Made by a program: the position numbers and the translations under genes. Below, piece by piece: positions 18,095-25,045 of a stretch of DNA of 34,890 nt. Each line of letters begins with the position of its first letter. The first letter of the stretch is position 1. Origin of the DNA: Bacteroidota bacterium (GTDB taxonomy: Bacteria; Bacteroidota; Bacteroidia; Bacteroidales; FEN-979); assembly GCA_026391845.1 (NCBI GenBank), contig JAPLDG010000290.1, forward strand, positions 21,648-56,537, read 5' to 3'. The notes below the pieces were generated by a model, which was not told the origin of the DNA, did no database searches, and saw only the letters and a program-made list of their open reading frames with translations.

Positions 18095-18123
18095 CAAAGG
18101 TACACATGATTTGAAAAAAGCAA
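18095..18123 (-). promoter_or_regulatory. Promoter of the SRPBCC gene, both elements present
   Basis: On the minus strand, TTG (18121-18123) is followed after 18 bases by TACCTTTG (18095-18102). Both the sequences and the spacing fit the Bacteroidota TTG/TAnnTTTG consensus. This is the best promoter match in the window. It argues for translation from 18086, not from 18107. Confidence 0.6.
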
Positions 18124-18140
18124 GCATGTTTTGCTTTTTT
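18114..18140. promoter_or_regulatory. Perfect 10-bp inverted repeat between divergent genes
   Basis: AAAAAAGCAA (18114-18123) and TTGCTTTTTT (18131-18140) are exact reverse complements around a seven-base centre. The repeat covers the -33 element of the SRPBCC promoter and ends four bases before the -7 box of the redox operon. Divergent genes need no terminator between them, so an operator that could control both directions is the more natural reading. Confidence 0.45.
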
Positions 18141-18144
18141 ATCT

Positions 18145-18152
18145 TATTTTTG
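18145..18152 (+). promoter_or_regulatory. -7 box of the propeller/polyferredoxin operon
   Basis: TATTTTTG matches TAnnTTTG and gives a leader of about 35 bases to the ATG at 18195. A TTG at 18131-18133 is 11 bases upstream, inside the inverted repeat. This spacing is short for a classical -33 element. Confidence 0.45.
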
Positions 18153-18194
18153 ACAACAGGTTTGAAATACCGGTTACTCAAAAACATGATATCC

Positions 18195-19412
18195 ATGAAA
18201 AGAATCCCGATCTTGTTATGTTTGGTCAACTTCTGCATTTTCCATATCTATGCCCAGGAAACAGCGCAGTGGCGTGGACCTGAACGCGATGGCGTATACA
18301 ACGATACTGGTTTGTTGAAAAAATGGCCCGATGCCGGCCCTCTCCTCCTCTGGCATTTTGATGGTTTGGGTGAAGGACATGCATCAGCCGCTGTGACCGG
18401 CAACCGGATCTATACCGCCGGAATTACGGATGGCATAGGCTACCTTTACTGTTTTGATTTTTCCGGAAAAATGCTCTGGAAAGTCCCGTATGGTCAAGAG
18501 TGGACTGAAAGCTGGCCCGGCGTAAGAAGCACACCCCTGGTTCACAACGGTAAAATATATCAGCTGAGCGGATTCGGAAAGCTGGTATGCCGCAACGCTG
18601 AAAACGGGGACTTCATCTGGAGCGTGGATGTTCTGAAGGAATACCAGGGGCCCAACATCAAATGGGGCGTTACCGAGAACCTCCTTATTGACGGGAATAA
18701 ACTATTCTGCACAGTTGGAGGCGCCGAAAATAATGTGATCGCCCTGGACCCGGATACCGGAAAACTGATCTGGAAAAGCAGCGGAAAAGGTGAAGCAAGC
18801 GCTTACGGTTCACCCGCGCTGATAAAACTCGACAAAAAACATATTCTCGTAACACAAACCGCCAGTTCCATCCTGGGAATCGACACAGAAAACGGCAATC
18901 TGCTGTGGAGTCATGATCAGCCCAATAAATATTCTGTTCATGCCAATACTCCGCTGTTTCATGAAGGATTTCTATATTGTGTTTCCGGTTATGGAAAAGG
19001 AGGTGTGATGCTCAAGCTATCAGCCGATGGCAGCTCTGTTCAGGAAATGTGGCGAAACACGAACATTGACAACCGGATGGGAGGAGTTGTGCTTGTCAAC
19101 GGAAAAATTTTCGGATCGGATGATTCCGGCAAAGCCTGGTATTGTCTTGACTGGAAGACAGGAACTCCCATGTACTCTGAAAAGATAACAGGAAGAGGTA
19201 ATATCATCTACGCAGATGGCTTGCTTTATCTGTATGGTGAAAATGGGGAAATAGTCCTCGCTGAGCCCCTGATCAATTCATTTAAAAAGATCAGTTCATT
19301 TCAGGTCCCTTATGGCGCTGATCAGCATTGGGCGCACCTTGTTATCGGGCATGGCTATCTTTTTGTTCGCCACGGGAGCTCCCTGATGGTTTATGATATC
19401 CGGAAAAAATAG
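18195..19412 (+). CDS. Exported PQQ-like beta-propeller protein, paralogue A
   Basis: A 405-residue periplasmic or outer-membrane protein with a signal peptide (MKRIPILLCLVNFCIFHIYA-QE). The rest is one PQQ-like beta-propeller. It opens with the QWRGPERDGVYNDTGLL...W motif common to this propeller class, and repeated blades follow, such as NVIALDPDTGKLIWKSSGKG and SILGIDTENGNLLWSHDQ. The domain resembles BamB and quinoprotein dehydrogenases, but I cannot identify PQQ or calcium ligands, so cofactor binding is unproven. Frames open upstream to a TTG at 18111 and an ATG at 18186, but the ATG at 18195 gives the cleanest signal peptide and fits the promoter. It is the first gene of a six-gene operon and is paralogous to the next. 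Confidence 0.9.
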   Translation: MKRIPILLCLVNFCIFHIYAQETAQWRGPERDGVYNDTGLLKKWPDAGPLLLWHFDGLGEGHASAAVTGNRIYTAGITDGIGYLYCFDFSGKMLWKVPYGQEWTESWPGVRSTPLVHNGKIYQLSGFGKLVCRNAENGDFIWSVDVLKEYQGPNIKWGVTENLLIDGNKLFCTVGGAENNVIALDPDTGKLIWKSSGKGEASAYGSPALIKLDKKHILVTQTASSILGIDTENGNLLWSHDQPNKYSVHANTPLFHEGFLYCVSGYGKGGVMLKLSADGSSVQEMWRNTNIDNRMGGVVLVNGKIFGSDDSGKAWYCLDWKTGTPMYSEKITGRGNIIYADGLLYLYGENGEIVLAEPLINSFKKISSFQVPYGADQHWAHLVIGHGYLFVRHGSSLMVYDIRKK

Positions 19413-19446
19413 TTTCAGTTTACACGCAACACCAAAGAACATTTGT

Positions 19447-20688
19447 ATGAGAAAACGCTTGTTTCTGCTTTTCTGCCCCATCATTCTTTCTCTTTCAGGG
19501 TATGTTCAAACGACAGCTCAATGGCGCGGTCCTGAACGAAATGGTTTTTACCCCGAAACAAATCTGTTAAAATCCTGGCCAGCCGATGGTCCGACCCTGC
19601 TCTGGAAAACTGAACTCATCGGCAATGGCTACGGCTCCCCGACGATTACTGCCGACCGGATCTATATCACCGGAGAGATTGATACTACCGGTTATCTTTT
19701 TGCATTTACACATCAGGGGAATTTGATTTGGAAATCAGCATACGGGAAGGAATGGGTAGTCAATTATCAGGGTTCGCGATGCGCCCCGACCGTGGTTGGC
19801 GATTTAATCTATGTTTGTTCCGGCCTGGGTGATCTTTCTTGTTTTGACGCTGGCACCGGGGCGAAAAAATGGACCGTTGACATGATCCACGATCTGCACG
19901 GACGATTCACTCTTTTCGGACCTGCAGAATCAGCGCTGATTGACGGCGAGATGGTTTTTCTCGTCCCTGGCGGCAAAGATACCAATGTAGTGGCCATGAA
20001 CAGATTTACCGGTAACATTCTATGGGTATGCAAAGGTCAGGGCGAAATTCCAGGTTATAATGCTCCCTATCTGATAAGACTGGCCGACCGCCATGTGCTG
20101 GTAACCTTCACGGCCTATTCCCTTCTGGGTATTGATGCACTTACCGGAGAGTTGCTCTGGGTTCATCCCCAGGATAACATTCCGGTGTCCGAGCGAAAAC
20201 TTGGCAACGGCGACACACACAGCAACACCATCCTGTATGAAAACGGTTTCATCTATTATTTTGCGGGAGACGGCAATGGCGCTGTGAAACTTTCATTGTC
20301 GGCAAACGGCAAGGAAATCCGGCAAGTTTGGCGAAATCAATCCATTGACAACTACATGGGAGGTTTCGTAAAGCTGGGAAACAGTCTTTATTCTTGCGTT
20401 TCAGAGAAGAAACAACTGAAATGTATTGACTCCGGAACAGGCCTTGTAACAGATTCACTGAAATGCGGAACAGGTTCAATCATTTTGGCCGACAGCATGC
20501 TCTATTACTATAACCAAAAAGGAGAAGTCAAACTGATTCAACCAGGCCCTGGAAAAATGGCACAGAAAGGTTCCTTCAGGATGACCGCCGGAACCAAAGA
20601 ACATTTTTCACATCCGGTCGTTTACAGGGGCGTATTATATGTGCGCCATGGAATTGCATTGATGGCATACGATATAGGTAAAAAGTGA
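19447..20688 (+). CDS. Exported PQQ-like beta-propeller protein, paralogue B
   Basis: A 413-residue tandem paralogue of the preceding protein. It has a signal peptide (MRKRLFLLFCPIILSLSGYV), the entry motif AQWRGPERNGFYPETNLL, and blades such as LLGIDALTGELLWVHPQD. The C-terminus VLYVRHGIALMAYDIGKK parallels YLFVRHGSSLMVYDIRKK of paralogue A. The duplication is old, because the two differ at many positions throughout. The ATG at 19447 is preferred over an upstream in-frame start at 19393, which overlaps the previous gene and would bury the signal peptide. The stop overlaps the GTG start of the next gene by four bases, so translational coupling is likely. Confidence 0.9.
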   Translation: MRKRLFLLFCPIILSLSGYVQTTAQWRGPERNGFYPETNLLKSWPADGPTLLWKTELIGNGYGSPTITADRIYITGEIDTTGYLFAFTHQGNLIWKSAYGKEWVVNYQGSRCAPTVVGDLIYVCSGLGDLSCFDAGTGAKKWTVDMIHDLHGRFTLFGPAESALIDGEMVFLVPGGKDTNVVAMNRFTGNILWVCKGQGEIPGYNAPYLIRLADRHVLVTFTAYSLLGIDALTGELLWVHPQDNIPVSERKLGNGDTHSNTILYENGFIYYFAGDGNGAVKLSLSANGKEIRQVWRNQSIDNYMGGFVKLGNSLYSCVSEKKQLKCIDSGTGLVTDSLKCGTGSIILADSMLYYYNQKGEVKLIQPGPGKMAQKGSFRMTAGTKEHFSHPVVYRGVLYVRHGIALMAYDIGKK

Positions 20689-22100
20689 AAAGATTGCCTC
20701 TTCTGATTTTCATCTTTTCAGCCATTGCATTTGTTGTATGGTGGTTTCTTCATGATCCTGTGAAAAACTTTACACTTTCGGTTCCTGGAATGGATAACAG
20801 AAAAAAAGGGTCAGCAGTTTCCGGAAAACCGGTTACAATTGGTTCTGAATATAAATTTTTTCAGGCATCTCAAGATTTTCCCGGTACCCGATGGACACGA
20901 TTCAGAGGGCAGGACTTTGACAACATCAATAAAGAACCGACCCGGCTGATCGAAAAATGGGGTAAAACCGGACCACATATTCTCTGGAAAAAATCGCTGG
21001 GCGAGGGGCATGCCGCACCGGCCGTTTATGACGGAAAAATATATTTGCTGGATTACGATGAAACCGGAAAAGCGGATCAACTGTGTTGCTTTTTACTGGC
21101 CGACGGGAAAGAACTCTGGCGGCGGGGATACAGGGTACATCTCAAACGCAACCACGGGTTGTCGAGGACCGTTCCTGCCGTAAATGAAAAATTTGTCATC
21201 ACCATCGGGCCAAAATGTCAGGTAATGTGTGTCAGTCGCCAAAACGGTGATTTTCTCTGGGGTCTTGATCTTGAAAAGGAATACAACACGGAAATTCCGT
21301 TCTGGTACACCGGACAATGCCCGCTGCTTGACAACGACACGGCCATCATTGCCACAGGGGGAAAGTCACTTTTGATCGCCGTGGATTGCAACACCGGGAA
21401 GAAACTATGGGAAACCCCCAATCCGAAAGGATGGAAAATGTCGCACTCCTCCATCATGCCCATGACGATCCATGGAAAAAAAATGTATGTTTACTTCGCC
21501 ATTGGAGGGGTTTGTGCCATTGCTGCATCCGGGGCTGACAGGGGCAGGGTTTTGTGGGAAACAACCGGCTTTGCACCATCTGTTGTGGCGCCATCCCCGG
21601 TAATACTGACAGATGGCAGGATTTTTCTGACTGCGGGGTATGGTGCAGGATCGGCGCTTCTGCAAATAATACCAGATGCAGAAAAATATCAGGTGAAGAT
21701 TCTTCAGAAGTATAAACCACAGGAAGGGCTTGCCTCTGAGCAACAAACACCCATCTTTTTTAATGGATACCTGTATGGCATTCTTCCAAAAGATGCGGGA
21801 GATTTAAGAAACCAGTTTGTTTGCTACCGTATGGACAATTGTAAAAAAGCGGTCATGAGCAGCGGAAAAACCGTCCGCTTCGGATTGGGCCCTTACATTC
21901 TGGCCGACGGAAAATTCTTTATTCTGAACGACGACGGAGAGATGACCATCGCTAAAATGTCACCGGCAGGATTCAACGTTCTCGATAAAGCCAGGATTAT
22001 TGACGGGCAGGATTCCTGGGGACCCGTGGCCATCACCGGTGGATATCTGTTGATGCGGGATTCAAAACAAATGGTATGCATGGATATAAAAGCGCCATAA
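20685..22100 (+). CDS. Membrane-anchored PQQ-like beta-propeller protein
   Basis: A 471-residue protein with a GTG start overlapping the previous stop. An N-terminal hydrophobic segment (LPLLIFIFSAIAFVVWWFL) reads as an uncleaved membrane anchor. A linker of about 40 residues leads to a PQQ-like propeller that opens with WTRFRGQDFDNINKEPTRLI...W, the diverged counterpart of the WRGP motif of the two exported paralogues. Blades include LLIAVDCNTGKKLWETPNPK. A vicinal cysteine pair (LCCFLLADGKELW) is present. Quinoprotein dehydrogenases carry a vicinal disulfide near the cofactor, but here the pair lies in a blade strand, so I do not use it as evidence for PQQ. The propeller domain should face the periplasm. 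Confidence 0.87.
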   Translation: MKRLPLLIFIFSAIAFVVWWFLHDPVKNFTLSVPGMDNRKKGSAVSGKPVTIGSEYKFFQASQDFPGTRWTRFRGQDFDNINKEPTRLIEKWGKTGPHILWKKSLGEGHAAPAVYDGKIYLLDYDETGKADQLCCFLLADGKELWRRGYRVHLKRNHGLSRTVPAVNEKFVITIGPKCQVMCVSRQNGDFLWGLDLEKEYNTEIPFWYTGQCPLLDNDTAIIATGGKSLLIAVDCNTGKKLWETPNPKGWKMSHSSIMPMTIHGKKMYVYFAIGGVCAIAASGADRGRVLWETTGFAPSVVAPSPVILTDGRIFLTAGYGAGSALLQIIPDAEKYQVKILQKYKPQEGLASEQQTPIFFNGYLYGILPKDAGDLRNQFVCYRMDNCKKAVMSSGKTVRFGLGPYILADGKFFILNDDGEMTIAKMSPAGFNVLDKARIIDGQDSWGPVAITGGYLLMRDSKQMVCMDIKAP

Positions 22101-22101
22101 C

Positions 22102-23082
22102 ATGAAACGTAAAATTGTCCTTCTTGGATCGCTGGCTCTTTTGCTGACCGTGATTTTATTGATGGCCAGGGATCTCTTTTTCACCAACCCCGATCGTACG
22201 GCTAATCCTTATAAGTATGATATCACCTCATTCAAGTCGGGCGATACAGCCAGGATCATGTATGCCGAAGTTCAACATTTCAATCCGGAATTATCAGCCA
22301 TTCACGGAATTGCTGTTGACAAATCCGATCGCATATACATCTGCGGTGAAAATGGTGTCGAAATACTCGATAATAATGGCAACCGGAAATGTAAATTCTC
22401 CATCGGGGGAACCGCCAATTGCGTTTATGTGGATGCCACTGGTCAAATTTATTTAGGAATGCAGGATCATCTTGAAATTTACAACACGGCGGGAGGTCTG
22501 CTGAAACAATGGAAATCCTGCGGGCGCGATGCAATCATTACTTCTGTTGCGGTAACCGACAAGGCTGTTTTTATTGCCGATGCCGGGAATAAGGTAGTGT
22601 ATCAATATGATCTGTCGGGGAACTTTGAAAAAAAAATAGGTGAAAAAGATCCGGTAAAGAAAATTCCGGGATTTGTGGTGCCCAGCCCCTATTTTGATCT
22701 CGGAATTGGCCATGACGGGGAACTCTGGGTTGTAAATCCCGGCCGGCATCGGTTTGAGCAGTATAATCAGGAGGGAAATCTGACCTCTTCCTGGGGAGAA
22801 TCAACCATGACCATGGAAGGGTTTTGCGGATGTTGCAACCCATCCAACTTTGCCATGTTGTCGGATGGATCATTTGTTACCAGTGAAAAAGGGATAGAGC
22901 GCATCAAGGTTTACGGCCCCGGAGGCATCTTCAGAAATGTGGTGGCCGGACCTGATTCATTTATTGAAGGAACCCGTGGAATTGATCTTGCCGTGGATGC
23001 GCAAGACCGGATTCTGGCACTCGATCCGGAGAAAAAACAGATCAGGGTTTTTACATTAAAAACAGTGCAGAAGAACGAATGA
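22102..23082 (+). CDS. Membrane-anchored NHL-type beta-propeller protein
   Basis: A 326-residue protein with an N-terminal membrane segment (IVLLGSLALLLTVILLMA) and a six-bladed NHL/SMP-30-like propeller facing the periplasm. Blade signatures include IHGIAVDKSDRIYICGENGVEI, TSVAVTDKAVFIADAGNKVV and GIDLAVDAQDRILALDPE. A compact cysteine motif, GFCGCCNPSNFA, lies about 60% into the protein and could bind a metal or cluster or form disulfides. It is the one feature not expected of a plain NHL protein. The start lies one base after the previous stop. The membrane anchor and the polyferredoxin gene directly downstream suggest a docking or redox-partner role, which is inference. Confidence 0.87.
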   Translation: MKRKIVLLGSLALLLTVILLMARDLFFTNPDRTANPYKYDITSFKSGDTARIMYAEVQHFNPELSAIHGIAVDKSDRIYICGENGVEILDNNGNRKCKFSIGGTANCVYVDATGQIYLGMQDHLEIYNTAGGLLKQWKSCGRDAIITSVAVTDKAVFIADAGNKVVYQYDLSGNFEKKIGEKDPVKKIPGFVVPSPYFDLGIGHDGELWVVNPGRHRFEQYNQEGNLTSSWGESTMTMEGFCGCCNPSNFAMLSDGSFVTSEKGIERIKVYGPGGIFRNVVAGPDSFIEGTRGIDLAVDAQDRILALDPEKKQIRVFTLKTVQKNE

Positions 23083-23095
23083 GGCGGGATCGCTT

Positions 23096-25045
23096 ATGCA
23101 AAACAGAAGGCAATTTTTAAACATGTTGGTCAGGGGTGGCATTTTTGCTTCATTCACCTTGTTGGGCGGGATTTTAATCCGCCGGTGGCGTGAACCGGGT
23201 GGCTGTGGCAAAAACGTTGCATGCGACAAATGCAAGGAATCTGATCAATGCCGGTTACCTGATGCCAACAAGCACCGCAGCGAAAAAGCCAGGTCTCCCA
23301 TCACCATGGTGTGGCAGCTTGATCCTGCAAAATGCATACAATGTGGCCGCTGTGCCACCAATTGTGTATTAACTCCTTCGGCTGTCAAATGTGTTCATGT
23401 GTATGCCATGTGCGGTTATTGCGATTTGTGCGGCGGGTATTTCAAGCCTGAAACCAAAACACTGAATACCGCTGCCGAAAACCAGCTATGCCCGACAAAT
23501 GCCATCAAAAGAAAGTTTGTTGAGGATCCGTTCTTTGAATACACCATCGATGAACCCCTTTGCATTGGATGTGGTAAATGCGTAAAAGGATGTTCCTCTT
23601 TTGGCAATGGTTCGCTTCAGTTGCAGGTGAGACATGATATCTGCGAAAATTGCAACCAGTGTGCCATTGCCCGGAACTGTCCTTCAGATGCATTCAGCCG
23701 GGTACCGGCAACCGAGCCGTATCTGCTCAGGCAGATTGCCGAAGTGAAACAAACCGTCAACGCGAAACATCTGATATTCATCTTTTTAATGATCGCCTTC
23801 TCTTTCCAGTTTCTAGATGTATTTGGTGTACAACGCTTTCCAAGACCGGAGTTTGAAACAGGCTATGTGCAGCCTGAAACGCTGCAACCTTCTGCCCGGG
23901 CGGAAATCCTGGCGGTGATGGATGTGGCTATTCTTTTGGTATCCTTGTCTGTGGTAACCTGGCTGGTGTTGAAAAAAAGATCACGCTTCGGAGTTTTCCT
24001 TGCATCCCTCTTTTCCCTTGCCTATTTCGGATTCTATCGCCAAGGCTGCATCTGCTCCATCGGTGCCATCCAAAATATCACGCTGGCAATCTTCGACAGT
24101 TCTTATATTATACCATTGACAGCCATCGCATTTTTTTTACTCCCGCTGGTTTTTACCCTTTTCTTCGGCCGTACCTTTTGTGCAGCGGTGTGTCCATTCG
24201 GTGCGATCCAGGATTTGGTATCTTTCAGGCCTCAGAAACTCGGGACACGCCTGAATGCTGTTTTGGGACTTATCCCTTTTATTTACCTTGGATTGGCGAT
24301 CCTGTACGCCGCGACAGGAACCGACTTTATCATTTGCCGTTACGATCCGTTTGTCGGCATCTTCAGATTTAACGCATCTTTTGGAATGTTTATTTTCGCA
24401 GGTACCCTGCTGATTTCCGGAATTTTTATCGCACGGCCCTATTGCCGGTTTCTTTGTCCGTATGGTGTGCTGCTGAACTGGATCAGCCGGTTTTCGTGGA
24501 AACATCTCACCATCACTCCTTCCAGATGTATCCAATGCCGGTTGTGTGAAGATTCCTGTCCCTATGATGCCATAAATATTCCTCTTACCGATAAAAATCC
24601 GGAAAAGAGATCGGCAACCATCCGGAAACTGATCCTGATATGTTTTCTGGTCCCGTTTTTCACGGTATTGGGTGGCTGGACAGGATCACAAGTGCATGAA
24701 ACACTGGCAGGAGTCAATGGAAAAGTCAGGCTTGCCAAAGCGCTGCTTGATCCCGGTAAAATCAGCGACCAGCCTGAAAACATTGAAGTTACTGCTTTCA
24801 AATCATCCGGAAAACCAGTTTCGCTCGTATATTCAGAGGCTACGCTGGTACTGAAACAATTTTATGACGGTGGCTGGATTCTTGGTTGTTTCCTCGGACT
24901 TGTCTTCGGAATCACGCTTGTTTCCCTGATGATTTCAACATTCAGAACGGATTACACGCCAAATAAGGGCAGTTGCTTCAGCTGCGCCAGGTGCGTAGAT
25001 TTTTGCCCGGTTCAAAAAAACGATGAATTATTAAAAACATCATGA
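23096..25045 (+). CDS. NapG/NapH-like membrane polyferredoxin fusion
   Basis: A 649-residue iron-sulfur membrane protein. A Tat-like start (NRRQFL, residues 3-8) and hydrophobic segment precede a periplasmic Cys-rich domain: C37/43/46/52, CIQCGRCATNC (80-90), MCGYCDLCGG (106-112), CIGCGKCVKGC (156-166) and CENCNQCAIARNC (183-195). This resembles NapG-type 4Fe-4S proteins. A membrane domain (about 225-465) follows, with the NapH/NosR hallmark pairs CAAVCPFGA (362-366) and CRFLCPYGV (450-454). Then come a 4Fe-4S site CIQCRLCEDSCP (478-488), further helices and a last site CFSCARCVDFCP (627-637). No FMN-binding NosR domain is seen. Such proteins pass electrons between quinol and periplasmic or cytoplasmic partners. 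It sits between propeller genes and overlaps the next by four bases. Confidence 0.9.
   Translation: MQNRRQFLNMLVRGGIFASFTLLGGILIRRWREPGGCGKNVACDKCKESDQCRLPDANKHRSEKARSPITMVWQLDPAKCIQCGRCATNCVLTPSAVKCVHVYAMCGYCDLCGGYFKPETKTLNTAAENQLCPTNAIKRKFVEDPFFEYTIDEPLCIGCGKCVKGCSSFGNGSLQLQVRHDICENCNQCAIARNCPSDAFSRVPATEPYLLRQIAEVKQTVNAKHLIFIFLMIAFSFQFLDVFGVQRFPRPEFETGYVQPETLQPSARAEILAVMDVAILLVSLSVVTWLVLKKRSRFGVFLASLFSLAYFGFYRQGCICSIGAIQNITLAIFDSSYIIPLTAIAFFLLPLVFTLFFGRTFCAAVCPFGAIQDLVSFRPQKLGTRLNAVLGLIPFIYLGLAILYAATGTDFIICRYDPFVGIFRFNASFGMFIFAGTLLISGIFIARPYCRFLCPYGVLLNWISRFSWKHLTITPSRCIQCRLCEDSCPYDAINIPLTDKNPEKRSATIRKLILICFLVPFFTVLGGWTGSQVHETLAGVNGKVRLAKALLDPGKISDQPENIEVTAFKSSGKPVSLVYSEATLVLKQFYDGGWILGCFLGLVFGITLVSLMISTFRTDYTPNKGSCFSCARCVDFCPVQKNDELLKTS

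Noticed and set aside
18111-18194. N-terminal extension of propeller A from a TTG
   Set aside because: It overlaps the inverted repeat and the -7 box, and puts 28 residues in front of a complete signal peptide.
21087-21128. Vicinal Cys-Cys of propeller 3 as a quinoprotein dehydrogenase disulfide
   Set aside because: The pair lies in a blade strand before the W-docking motif and no PQQ or calcium ligands could be identified around it.
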